A stretch of DNA of 49,106 nt, taken from contig JAEWXD010000014.1 of the NCBI GenBank assembly GCA_023396045.1, positions 1 to 49,106 of the forward strand, in the 5' to 3' direction. The position numbers and the translations under genes are program-made. Positions 24,548-32,692 of the stretch are shown here, piece by piece (position 1 is the stretch's first letter; each line of letters starts with the position of its first letter). Below the pieces are notes generated by a model that was given only the letters and a program-made list of their open reading frames with translations, was not told the DNA's origin and did not search any database. The stretch comes from Bacillota bacterium. GTDB taxonomy: Bacteria > Bacillota > Clostridia > Christensenellales > Aristaeellaceae.

Positions 24548-26302
24548 ATGTTTTTTCCGGAAGAGTGGATAGAAGAATTAACCCGGCGTGCAGACATAGT
24601 GCAAACCATAGGCAGCTATGTGCCTTTAAAGCGCGCAGGTAGAAACTATATTGGTTTATGCCCTTTTCATAATGAAAAAACAGCATCCTTTAATGTAAGC
24701 CCGGATAAACAGTTTTACCATTGTTTTGGCTGTAAAGCCAGTGGCAATGTTATTCACTTTATTATGGGCATGGAAAATTTAAGTTTTCCGGAAGCCTGTA
24801 CTTTTTTGGCACAACAACATAATTTGCCACTCCCCGAACAAACTGCAGACCCTGCTTATCAGCAACGCAAAAGTAAAAAAGAGCGCATATTGCAAGCCAA
24901 TAAAGAGGCTGCCATGATTTACCATAAATTATTGTGGGAGCCACGCGGCAAACAAGTGCTGGACTACTTTAAAAGCCGTGGTTTGAGCGATGCACAAATT
25001 ATTAAGTTTGGTTTGGGTGCAACATGTTTTCATAATATAGTATCAGAACAGCTCACAGCCAAAGGCTTTACCATAGAAGAACTGGAAGAAGCTAACCTGG
25101 TAAGAATAAAAAACGGGCAAGCCTATGATGTTTTTAAAAACAGAGCAATGTTTCCTATTATTGGTTTTTATGGTGATGTTATTGGTTTTGGTGGTAGAGC
25201 TTTGGGCGACGATAAACCAAAATACCTAAATACTTCTGATACTTTGGTGTTTAACAAGCGCAAAAATGTATATGCAGGTAATTTACTTCGCAAAGAAAAA
25301 GACCTGCAACGTGTATTATTGGTAGAAGGCTACATGGACGTCATTGCCTTAGACCAGTTTGGTGTAAAAGGCGCAGTAGCAACATTAGGTACTGCATTAA
25401 CGCCAGAGCAAGTACAAATCATTGCTCGTTATGGTAGAGAAATTCATGTTTGCTATGATGGTGATGAAGCAGGTAAAAAAGCTACTGATAGGGCTGTTGG
25501 CATCATTGGTGAAACACAAAAAATAAGTGCAAGGGTTTTGCAAATTCCGGGCAAACAAGATCCTGATGAATATGTGCGTGCCTATGGCAAAGAAGCCTTT
25601 GAAAAACTTAAACCCTTACATGGTAAGCTGTATGTGTTGGAGCGATTAAAGCAGGATTTCAATTTGGAAGACGAGTTTCAACGTACCCAATATCATATAA
25701 AAAGCATTGAAGTTTTGCTTAGCATAGAGAGTAATTTGGAGCTTAACAATTTATTAGATTCCGCTTGTAGTATTATAGGTATTCCTAAATCTTTGTTGTT
25801 AAGTGAACTGCAAACACAAAGGCCACAATTAAAACAAGCCCTTGCCGATAAACAGATTAAACAAGTAAAGCAGGAGTTCCGTAACAAGAACAAACAAATT
25901 CCCAATGAAGAATTGCTGTTTTTAGCAATTATGTCTTTAAATCGCTTGCCTTTGTATGATATTGATGTTAACATATTTGGGCACGCCCTTACGCAAAGGG
26001 TTTTTGCATTGTTAAAACAAGGCAAAAGTGTGCTTCAAATTTTTAACGAAATTGAAAACGAAGAAGAAAAAATACTGTTATCTGATACTTTTATGAAAGA
26101 TTATTCTTCCAATTCAGAAGATGAATTAATGAAAATTGCTCAGGATTGCGTTAGAAAAATGAAAATCAGCCAGTATTTGGATCGTAAACGTATATTGCAG
26201 CAAGAATTTGATCAATATAACGAAGAACAACAATTACAAGCAATGGACGAACTACTGAAAATACATAAACAAATTAGTAAATTACAAGGAGAAGCGCAAT
26301 GA
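24548..26302 (+). CDS. dnaG: DNA primase DnaG
   Basis: DnaG makes RNA primers at the fork. The ATG at 24548 follows AAAGGAG (24536-24542). The 584-residue protein has an N-terminal zinc-binding domain (CPFHNEKTASFNV ... YHCFGCKASGN, CHC2 type), the RNA-polymerase TOPRIM domain (VEGYMDVIALDQFG and CYDGDEAGKKAT) and a helical C-terminal domain for DnaB binding. The last 4 nt overlap rpoD. Confidence 0.97.
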   Translation: MFFPEEWIEELTRRADIVQTIGSYVPLKRAGRNYIGLCPFHNEKTASFNVSPDKQFYHCFGCKASGNVIHFIMGMENLSFPEACTFLAQQHNLPLPEQTADPAYQQRKSKKERILQANKEAAMIYHKLLWEPRGKQVLDYFKSRGLSDAQIIKFGLGATCFHNIVSEQLTAKGFTIEELEEANLVRIKNGQAYDVFKNRAMFPIIGFYGDVIGFGGRALGDDKPKYLNTSDTLVFNKRKNVYAGNLLRKEKDLQRVLLVEGYMDVIALDQFGVKGAVATLGTALTPEQVQIIARYGREIHVCYDGDEAGKKATDRAVGIIGETQKISARVLQIPGKQDPDEYVRAYGKEAFEKLKPLHGKLYVLERLKQDFNLEDEFQRTQYHIKSIEVLLSIESNLELNNLLDSACSIIGIPKSLLLSELQTQRPQLKQALADKQIKQVKQEFRNKNKQIPNEELLFLAIMSLNRLPLYDIDVNIFGHALTQRVFALLKQGKSVLQIFNEIENEEEKILLSDTFMKDYSSNSEDELMKIAQDCVRKMKISQYLDRKRILQQEFDQYNEEQQLQAMDELLKIHKQISKLQGEAQ

Positions 26303-27510
26303 GTGAAATCGATGTAAATCAATTTATTGAAAAGTTGGTGCAAAAGCACAAACAAAAAGGGGAACTTCAATACAAAGTTTTAATTGAACAATTAAAAAAT
26401 TTTGATGTTGATCCTGAAGTGATTGATGAAATGATACAAAAAATTCGCAATGCAAACATTGAAATAGTTGGCCTAACAGATAAAGATAGCGCTTACCAAG
26501 AAAATTCTGAGGAAGAATTTGAACCTGTAAAATATGAAAATTTAAACCAGTTGTCTACCATGTCCATGAATGAAGATGAATTGGAATTTATTGATCCGCC
26601 AACAGACTTTGATTTGGAAAAAGAAGAGTTTGATGACTTTATGGTGGAAGATATTTCAGACGAAGTTGCTTTAGAAGGCGTTAGTATTGATGATCCTGTT
26701 AGAATGTATTTAAAAGAAATTGGTAAAGTACCACTTCTAACCAGCGAGCAGGAAAAAAGCATCGCCAAACGTATGGAAGAGGGCGATGAATCCGCCAAAG
26801 AAGAACTTACCGAAGCCAACTTGCGCTTGGTTGTTTCTATTGCCAAACGTTATGTTGGTCGTGGTATGCTCTTCTTGGATTTAATTCAAGAAGGCAACTT
26901 AGGCTTAATTAAAGCGGTAGAAAAATATGATTATGTAAAAGGTTTTAAATTCTCTACTTATGCAACATGGTGGATTCGCCAAGCCATTACTCGTGCCATT
27001 GCAGATCAGGCACGTACCATTCGTATTCCTGTACACATGGTAGAAACCATCAACAAATTAATTCGTATTAAACGCAATTTATTGCAAGAATTGGGCAGAG
27101 AACCAAGTAACGAAGAAGTAGCAGAAAAAATGGGTGTAACCGAAGCAAAGGTGCGTGAAATTATTAAAATTTCACAAGAACCCGTTTCTTTAGAAACCCC
27201 TATCGGCGAAGAAGAAGATAGCCACTTGGGCGACTTTATTCCAGACGAAGGTGCACCGGCTCCTGCAGATGCAGTTTCTCATGTGCTTATGAAAGAACAA
27301 TTGCTCAGCGTTTTGGATACCTTAACCGATAGAGAGAAAAAAGTTTTAAAACTTCGCTTTGGTATGGATGATGGTCGCCAAAGAACATTGGAAGAAGTAG
27401 GGCATGAATTTAATGTTACGCGTGAGCGTATACGTCAAATTGAAGCCAAAGCGCTTCGTAAACTAAGGCACCCAAATAGAAGCAAAAAATTAAGAGATTA
27501 TTTAGAATAA
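26299..27510 (+). CDS. rpoD: Primary sigma factor RpoD (SigA)
   Basis: The 403-residue protein has an acidic region 1.1-like N-terminus, region 1.2 (DPVRMYLKEIGKVPLLTSEQE), region 2 with the -10 recognition helix (YATWWIRQAITRAIADQARTIRIPVHM), region 3 and region 4 with the -35 helix-turn-helix (EEVGHEFNVTRERIRQIEAKALRKLRH). It is the housekeeping sigma that should read the TTGACA/TATAAT promoters found throughout this window. dnaG and rpoD overlap by ATGA. Confidence 0.98.
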   Translation: MSEIDVNQFIEKLVQKHKQKGELQYKVLIEQLKNFDVDPEVIDEMIQKIRNANIEIVGLTDKDSAYQENSEEEFEPVKYENLNQLSTMSMNEDELEFIDPPTDFDLEKEEFDDFMVEDISDEVALEGVSIDDPVRMYLKEIGKVPLLTSEQEKSIAKRMEEGDESAKEELTEANLRLVVSIAKRYVGRGMLFLDLIQEGNLGLIKAVEKYDYVKGFKFSTYATWWIRQAITRAIADQARTIRIPVHMVETINKLIRIKRNLLQELGREPSNEEVAEKMGVTEAKVREIIKISQEPVSLETPIGEEEDSHLGDFIPDEGAPAPADAVSHVLMKEQLLSVLDTLTDREKKVLKLRFGMDDGRQRTLEEVGHEFNVTRERIRQIEAKALRKLRHPNRSKKLRDYLE

Positions 27511-28199
27511 TGGTACAGCATGTAGATGAACGGCAAAAAGCTCTGCTGGCTATGGTTCCCCAAGTGGATACCGTGGCAGATATCGGCACAGACCATGGCA
27601 AATTACCTGCTTTGTTACTGCAAACCGGAAAATGTAAAAATGCCATTTTGGCAGATATTAGTAAGCCGTCTTTACAAAAAGCAAAAGATTTGCTTGCAAG
27701 CCTTGGCTTGCAAGCAAGCTTTATTGTAAGTGATGGCTTGCAAAATATTCATCAAACAATGGATTGTATTGTAATTGCCGGCATGGGCAGCAGCACTATG
27801 TGTGATATTCTGCAAAAAGGCAAATCAAAGTTAAAAGGAGCACAACTTGTGCTTAGCCCTAATTTAAAACATGAAGAAACGCGCGCCTTTTTACAAACCA
27901 TTGGTTATGCCGTTGTAAAAGAAAGTTTGGTATACACAAATCATAAAATGTATACCATCATGCTTGCGCAAGAGGGAGCGCCATTGCTTTCTGAAAAAGA
28001 AATATATATAGGCAAAATCAGCAAAAATAATACCTCGCAATTGGTGCAATTATATCTGCTTAAAAAACAAAAAGAACTTCAAATTGCTTTGCAAGGTATG
28101 CAAAACGCTAAAAGTGTAAATCAAGCTGAATTGCAAAGCTTGCAACAAAAATTAAATTGGATCGCAGGGGAACTATTATGTATACCAGCGAATTGTTAA
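27510..28199 (+). CDS. trmK: tRNA (adenine-22-N1)-methyltransferase TrmK
   Basis: The 229-residue protein starts within the rpoD stop (TAATG) and has a Rossmann SAM-binding motif TVADIGTDHGKLPALLL near residue 22 and the family motif VIAGMGSSTMCDIL. TrmK methylates A22 of tRNA; the order rpoD-trmK-nif3-like is widely conserved in Firmicutes. Bases 27690-27717 inside the gene form a 13-bp-arm perfect inverted repeat. Confidence 0.93.
   Translation: MVQHVDERQKALLAMVPQVDTVADIGTDHGKLPALLLQTGKCKNAILADISKPSLQKAKDLLASLGLQASFIVSDGLQNIHQTMDCIVIAGMGSSTMCDILQKGKSKLKGAQLVLSPNLKHEETRAFLQTIGYAVVKESLVYTNHKMYTIMLAQEGAPLLSEKEIYIGKISKNNTSQLVQLYLLKKQKELQIALQGMQNAKSVNQAELQSLQQKLNWIAGELLCIPANC
27690..27717. repeat. 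Perfect inverted repeat within trmK
   Basis: TTGCTTGCAAGCC and GGCTTGCAAGCAA flank 2 nt. The sequence also contains GCTTGCAAGC twice, each a palindrome by itself. It lies in coding DNA (DLLASLGLQASF). Confidence 0.85.
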
Positions 28200-28936
28200 A
28201 AACTTTAGATGCATACGCAGCGTTTGACTCTGCTGAAAGCTACGATAATGTGGGCTTGTTAGTAGGGGATACAAAACAAGAAGTAAAAGGCATTGTGTTT
28301 TGTGTGGATTGTACTATGCAAGTAGTGCAATTTGCATTGGAGCATAGTGCAAATACTATCATCGCCCATCATCCTCTTATTTTTGAAGGTTTGCAGCAAA
28401 TTTTTACAGATACACCAAAAGGTGCTATAATAAAAATGTTGTTACAAAATCAAATCAATTTTGTGGCAATGCATACCAATTTAGACAATGCAGAGCAAGG
28501 TACAGCTTTTGCCATCGCATCTAAATTAGATTTGTTTAATATGTATACACCTGCAGATGCAAAACATATGTGTATTGGGCAGTTAGAGTACCCAATTACG
28601 GCCAAAGAATTCTGCACCTTGGTAAGTGAAAAATTTGATTTTCCAGCAAGGCTCTATGGTGAACCGAATGCCAAAATACAAACTTTAGCCATTGCACCCG
28701 GCGCTGCTGGAGATGCACACTTGCTATCCTATAAACATCAATGTCAAGCTTTGCTTACAGGTGAAATGAAACATCATCATATTATAGATGCTGTTGCACT
28801 GGGTATGGTAGTGGTAGACAATAGCCATCATGCCAATGAAGCTCCGGTAATGCAAATGTTAAAAGATCACTTACAAACCATTTACCCGCTTATCCCTATG
28901 GAAGTGTATTTACACCATCCATGTTATTTTAAATAA
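28178..28936 (+). CDS. Nif3-like dinuclear metal center protein
   Basis: The ATG at 28178 follows AGGGGAAC and overlaps the trmK end by 22 nt. The 252-residue protein is of the short Nif3/YqfO class without the central PII-like insert. Metal ligands are visible in IAHHPLIFEG, AMHTNLDNAEQG and the late DNSHHANEAPV. Members are GTP cyclohydrolase I type 2-like metal proteins, often called so on databases without proof; the role in the cell is unsettled. Conserved position after trmK. Confidence 0.92.
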   Translation: MYTSELLKTLDAYAAFDSAESYDNVGLLVGDTKQEVKGIVFCVDCTMQVVQFALEHSANTIIAHHPLIFEGLQQIFTDTPKGAIIKMLLQNQINFVAMHTNLDNAEQGTAFAIASKLDLFNMYTPADAKHMCIGQLEYPITAKEFCTLVSEKFDFPARLYGEPNAKIQTLAIAPGAAGDAHLLSYKHQCQALLTGEMKHHHIIDAVALGMVVVDNSHHANEAPVMQMLKDHLQTIYPLIPMEVYLHHPCYFK

Positions 28937-28953
28937 GAAAGGAAGTTCAGAGA

Positions 28954-29658
28954 ATGGCTTCAAAAATTGAAACATTATGGCAATACCAAACGGCAGATAT
29001 GGAGGCTTTCAAATTACAAAGAGAAATCAGCCAATCTACAAAGCGTATCAAATTGATACAAAGCAGAGATTTTTTGTTAAAACAAAAAAGTGTAATTGAA
29101 AAAATTTCTGCAGATGTAGCGCAAATGGCAGATCGCATTGAGGTTGTGCAAGATGCTTTAAAAGAGTTGGATGCACAAATGCAAGAATTGCAAAAACAGT
29201 TTGAGGCAGAAAAACCACAATCCATGGAAGACGCACAAGCGTTTATTCAAGAAGTGAAACGCCTTGCCAAAGATATTGTTGAGTTTGAAAAAGAACTCAA
29301 ATCCATTCAAAAGAAATCCAACGATAGAAATAAGCAAGAACATGATGTTCGTATTAGTGCTGCCAGAGTAAAGCAAGAATTCAATGCTCTGAAAGCAGAA
29401 TATGAGCCGGAAAGCGAAGCACAAAAGAAAGAGCTTGATAGGCTTACCGCCATTGCTGAACAAAAATCCAAAGAAGTGGATGCCGATTTGCTTGAAAAAT
29501 ACCTAAGCATACGTAAACATATTGTGCCGCCGATTGCTAAACTGAAAAACAATCAATGTGGCGGTTGTGATATGGCCTTACCGGCTGTATCTCTTAGTGA
29601 GTTTGAAGGCAAAGAATATATAGAATGCGCCAATTGTGGTCGTTTAATTATTAAGTAA
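28954..29658 (+). CDS. DUF164 coiled-coil protein with C4 zinc ribbon
   Basis: The 234-residue protein is a long helical hairpin (about residues 5-175, heptad-rich, Lys/Glu-rich) followed by a zinc ribbon with NNQCGGCDMALP and IECANCGRLIIK. This matches the family that includes H. pylori FlgZ/HP0958 and chlamydial CdsZ, which act as chaperone or adaptor proteins, but in Firmicutes it usually follows the Nif3-like gene and has no settled role. AGAAAGGAAG precedes the ATG by a few bases. Confidence 0.88.
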   Translation: MASKIETLWQYQTADMEAFKLQREISQSTKRIKLIQSRDFLLKQKSVIEKISADVAQMADRIEVVQDALKELDAQMQELQKQFEAEKPQSMEDAQAFIQEVKRLAKDIVEFEKELKSIQKKSNDRNKQEHDVRISAARVKQEFNALKAEYEPESEAQKKELDRLTAIAEQKSKEVDADLLEKYLSIRKHIVPPIAKLKNNQCGGCDMALPAVSLSEFEGKEYIECANCGRLIIK

Positions 29659-29667
29659 GGTGATATT

Positions 29668-30993
29668 GTGAATTTTGCAGCTATTATAGAAAAAAAGAAA
29701 TTTGGGCAAACTCTTAGTAAAGAAGAAATTCATTTCTTTGCAGAGGCTGCAGCAAAAGGTTTAGTGCCAGACTATCAGTTGTCTGCCTTGTTGATGGCAA
29801 TTCGTTTAAACGGCATGACAGCAGAAGAAACAACGGAACTTACACTTGCCATGGCCAATAGTGGCGATGTAGTGAATTTGGATGATGTTGTAAAATATCC
29901 TGTAGATAAGCACTCTACCGGTGGTGTGGGCGATACTACAAGTTTGATTTTAACTCCACTCGTGGCTGCTTGTGGTGTGCCTGTGGCTAAAATGAGCGGC
30001 AGAGGTCTTGGTCATACCGGCGGCACGTTAGATAAATTGGAAAGTATTCCGGGCATGTCTATTTCCTTAAGTTCGGAACAATTTAAGCATTGTATTGAAA
30101 AAAACGGCATTGCCATTATTGGGCAAACCGGTAACTTAGCCCCTGCAGATAAAACGCTTTATGCTTTGCGCGACGTTACTGCAACTGTGGATAGTATACC
30201 TCTCATTGCTTCCAGCATTATGAGCAAAAAAATTGCCGGTGGTGCAAAAGCCATCGTGCTTGACGTAAAAGCTGGTGCCGGAGCTATTTTACCAACTTTT
30301 GAACAAAGTTTAGAGCTTGCCAAAACCATGGTGCAAATTGGTGCTTTGGCTGGTAGACCGGTGGTTGCCGTACTATCCGGTATGGAAGAACCTTTGGGTT
30401 CCCATATTGGCAATGCTTTGGAAGTAAAAGAAGCTATAGATGTGCTTGCCGGCAGAACCCAAGGTGCATTACTGGAAGTATCTTTAATTTTGGGCAGCTA
30501 TATGCTTATTCTGGCAGGCAAAGCACAAAGTGTAGAGCAAGCCAAAGCAATGCTTATGGAAGCTTTGCAAAGTGGCGCAGGCCTTGCAAAACTAAAAGCA
30601 ATGATAGAGGCCCAAGGTGGCAATCCTGCTGTTTGTGATGATGTTCGCTTATTGCCACAAGCACCTGTTACCTTAGATGTAATTGCCGAACAATCTGGTT
30701 TTATTGGTAATATGCAAACCATCCAACTTGGCTATACAGCACAAAATTTAGGTGCGGGTCGCCAAACCAAAGAAGATGTAATAGATCCATCTGTGGGCTT
30801 TGTACTCCATAAACGTGTGGGTGATACCGTACAAAAAGGCGAGTGCATTGCTACCGTTTATGCCAATGCAAAACAAAAGGCTGAAGTGGCAGCAAAAGCT
30901 ATTGCAGAATATGTGCCTGTAGTGCAAGAACAACTACCTGCAACCAAATTGGTATACGCTATTGTAGATCAAAGTACAGTACATATATTTTAA
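29668..30993 (+). CDS. pdp: Pyrimidine-nucleoside phosphorylase
   Basis: The 441-residue enzyme cleaves uridine and thymidine (family: thymidine/pyrimidine-nucleoside phosphorylase) to base and ribose-1-phosphate. It starts at GTG (29668) after AAGGTGAT. Motifs: KHSTGGVGDTTSLIL (phosphate-binding loop), SGRGLGHTGGTLDKLESIPG (family signature) and the C-terminal PYNP domain. Last gene of the queH-dgt-dnaG-rpoD run before the infC promoter. Confidence 0.94.
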   Translation: MNFAAIIEKKKFGQTLSKEEIHFFAEAAAKGLVPDYQLSALLMAIRLNGMTAEETTELTLAMANSGDVVNLDDVVKYPVDKHSTGGVGDTTSLILTPLVAACGVPVAKMSGRGLGHTGGTLDKLESIPGMSISLSSEQFKHCIEKNGIAIIGQTGNLAPADKTLYALRDVTATVDSIPLIASSIMSKKIAGGAKAIVLDVKAGAGAILPTFEQSLELAKTMVQIGALAGRPVVAVLSGMEEPLGSHIGNALEVKEAIDVLAGRTQGALLEVSLILGSYMLILAGKAQSVEQAKAMLMEALQSGAGLAKLKAMIEAQGGNPAVCDDVRLLPQAPVTLDVIAEQSGFIGNMQTIQLGYTAQNLGAGRQTKEDVIDPSVGFVLHKRVGDTVQKGECIATVYANAKQKAEVAAKAIAEYVPVVQEQLPATKLVYAIVDQSTVHIF

Positions 30994-31000
30994 TTTATGG

Positions 31001-31029
31001 TTGACAAACATTTTTACACATGTTAATAT
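31001..31029 (+). promoter_or_regulatory. infC operon promoter
   Basis: TTGACA (31001-31006), 17 nt, TAATAT (31024-31029) with TG one base before the -10 (TGTTAATAT). Strong sigma-A promoter with extended -10, about 8 nt after the pdp stop. Confidence 0.88.
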
Positions 31030-31035
31030 ATTTTT

Positions 31036-31150
31036 TGTAAGCAGAGGCTGTCCGCTTCTCACCTTGTGAATTCTGTTTTGCACGGTTCTTAGACATTAAA
31101 ATGCATGTTTTTTAGCGGCGGGCAACTATGCTCGGCGCTATTTTTATTTT
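31036..31150 (+). promoter_or_regulatory. infC-rpmI-rplT leader with attenuator (L20-leader type)
   Basis: The leader ends in a terminator stem: AGCGGCGGGC (31114-31123) against GCTCGGCGCT (31130-31139), one mismatch, loop AACTAT, followed by ATTTTTATTTT. An upstream CCGCT at 31052-31056 can pair with AGCGG of the left arm and would break the terminator. In B. subtilis the same operon is controlled by ribosomal protein L20 binding such a leader; the same mechanism is inferred here from position and structure. Confidence 0.7.
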
Positions 31151-31166
31151 CAGGAGGTGTGTTTTT

Positions 31167-31679
31167 ATCAACGAACCAATGATCAACCACGAAATCAAAG
31201 ACCGCGAAGTGCGCGTTATCTCTCACACAGGCGAACAATTGGGTATATTACCTATTGAAAAAGCTTTACAAATTGCAGATGAAAACGAGATGGATCTTGT
31301 TAAAATTGCAGGCAATGCAGTACCGGCTGTTTGTAAGCTTATGAATTATGATAAACATAGGTATGAACAAGCTAAGTTTGAGCGTGAAATGCGTAAAAAA
31401 CAAAAAACTATTTCCATTAAAGAAGTGCAATTGTCTGTAACAATTGAAGAAAACGATATTGCAGTAAAAGCAAAAAGAGCACAAAAGTTCTTAGAAGCCG
31501 GAGATAAAGTAAAAGTTGTTATTCGCTTCCGTGGTAGACAAATTGTCCATTCCACTATCGGTTTAGAAGTAATGGAAGATTTTGCTGCAAGAGTTGCCGG
31601 TGTTTGCAATATTGAAAAGAAAGCGGGTATCGAAGGCAGACAAATGATCATGATTTTAGCACCTAAAGCAGAAAAATAA
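31167..31679 (+). CDS. infC: Translation initiation factor IF-3, probable AUC start codon
   Basis: IF-3 rejects wrong start codons and recycles 30S subunits. AGGAGG (31152-31157) lies 9 nt before the in-frame codon ATC at 31167, followed by NEPMINHEIKDREVRVI, which lines up with the usual clostridial IF-3 N-terminus; the first ATG (31179) is 21 nt from the ribosome-binding site, too far. E. coli and Bacillus infC start at AUU, and IF-3 represses its own translation by discriminating against such codons, so an AUC start fits. The product is 170 residues with the N- and C-domain signatures (GEQLGILPIEKALQIA; KEVQLSVTIEENDIAVKAK). Confidence 0.92.
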   Translation: MNEPMINHEIKDREVRVISHTGEQLGILPIEKALQIADENEMDLVKIAGNAVPAVCKLMNYDKHRYEQAKFEREMRKKQKTISIKEVQLSVTIEENDIAVKAKRAQKFLEAGDKVKVVIRFRGRQIVHSTIGLEVMEDFAARVAGVCNIEKKAGIEGRQMIMILAPKAEK

Positions 31680-31730
31680 CATAGCGCGTAACTATCATTA
31701 GTTAATTGAAGCGTAGAGGAGGAAATGAAT

Positions 31731-31931
31731 ATGCCAAAAATTAAATCTCACCGTGGTGCAGCCAAGCGTTTCTCTTTCACAAAGAACGGAAAAGTTGTAC
31801 ACAAACAAATGAATGCTAACCACCAAGTGCATCAAAAAAACCATAAACGTTTACGTCACTTACGTGCAGATGGTGTTGTAGATAATGCAGCAGAAGCACG
31901 CACAATCAAAAAGCTGTTACCATATCTATAA
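31731..31931 (+). CDS. rpmI: Ribosomal protein bL35
   Basis: The 66-residue basic protein begins MPKIKSHRGAAKRF, the family start. The ATG at 31731 is 8 nt after GGAGG; an in-frame ATG two codons earlier is too close. A small TAACTA/TAGTTA hairpin lies between infC and this gene. Confidence 0.96.
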   Translation: MPKIKSHRGAAKRFSFTKNGKVVHKQMNANHQVHQKNHKRLRHLRADGVVDNAAEARTIKKLLPYL

Positions 31932-31948
31932 TTTAGGAGGCAAGAACA

Positions 31949-32293
31949 ATGGCACGTATTAAAAGAGCTGTAAATGCACATAAAAAACGTCGTAGAATTT
32001 TTAAATTGGCCAAAGGTTATTTTGGCGCAAAATCCAAACAATATAGAGCCGCAAAAGAACAAGTAGCTCGTTCTTTACGCTATGCTTACATCGGTAGAAG
32101 ACTCCGTAAACGTGACTTCCGTAGACTCTGGATTACCAGAATCAACGCAGCTGCAAGAATCAACGGTATGTCTTATTCCACCTTCATGAACGGTTTAAAG
32201 AAAAACAATATTAATCTCAACCGTAAAATGTTGGCAGAAATTGCAGTTAACGATCCTGCAGGCTTTGCAGCTTTGGTTAGCAAAGTTAAATAA
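31949..32293 (+). CDS. rplT: Ribosomal protein bL20
   Basis: The 114-residue basic protein (ARIKRAVNAHKKRRRIFKLAKGYFGAKS) is L20, required for early 50S assembly and the likely feedback regulator of this operon through the infC leader. AGGAGG precedes the ATG. Confidence 0.97.
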   Translation: MARIKRAVNAHKKRRRIFKLAKGYFGAKSKQYRAAKEQVARSLRYAYIGRRLRKRDFRRLWITRINAAARINGMSYSTFMNGLKKNNINLNRKMLAEIAVNDPAGFAALVSKVK

Positions 32294-32300
32294 TAAATCA

Positions 32301-32326
32301 CTGTGCAGTTGTTGCACAGTTTTTTA
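32301..32326 (+). terminator. Intrinsic terminator after rplT
   Basis: CTGTGCA and TGCACAG pair around GTTGT and are followed by seven T. Confidence 0.88.
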
Positions 32327-32433
32327 TTGCTATTTTTTAAAATATTACAATTCAAAGTGAAGTTTGCAAATTATTTTATTTGTCAATATCGGAAATTTTT
32401 AGAATAAATGTTACCATAATTTTTATTCATTTC

Positions 32434-32462
32434 TTGACAAGTAGTATATAATCATATAGAAT
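32434..32462 (+). promoter_or_regulatory. Promoter upstream of rny
   Basis: TTGACA (32434-32439), 17 nt, TAGAAT (32457-32462). Transcription should begin near 32469, leaving a leader of about 220 nt before the rny start codon. Confidence 0.75.
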
Positions 32463-32468
32463 ATATTT

Positions 32469-32622
32469 GTACGGCAATGAATTTATTTATTAAATCGCTG
32501 TTTTCATATATATTTGTAATTTAAAACATTTTTGCTTTTATATATATTCTATAAGAAGTATACCATTTGCATATGGTATTATTCGTGTGGAAACATCGTG
32601 CCGACTATACAGTCGGTTTTTT
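32469..32622 (+). ncRNA. Structured rny leader or independent small RNA with intrinsic terminator
   Basis: The stretch 32327-32692 holds no gene. From the promoter it contains a hairpin ATACCAT/ATGGTAT (32560-32579) and then CCGACT/AGTCGG around ATAC (32601-32616) followed by TTTTTT (32617-32622), a good intrinsic terminator. RNA would end about 70 nt before rny unless antitermination occurs. TGGTAT near 32657-32662 could compete for pairing with ATACCA. No known riboswitch class was recognised. Confidence 0.55.
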
Positions 32623-32692
32623 GCGTGCAATAGAACAGCATAGGGTGATAGCTATGTGGTATAAAACAATCAATATTATTCAGGAGGAACAG

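Noticed and set aside
31128..31166. ATG at 31128 as IF-3 start
   Set aside because: It lies in the loop and stem of the leader terminator, before the ribosome-binding site at 31152-31157.
32469..32622. Known RNA class for the rny leader (T-box, preQ1, guanidine, 6S, SRP)
   Set aside because: None of the conserved motifs of these classes could be found by eye.
32567..32692. RNase Y N-terminal extension
   Set aside because: It reads through the leader hairpins and terminator; AGGAGG and the membrane helix support 32693.
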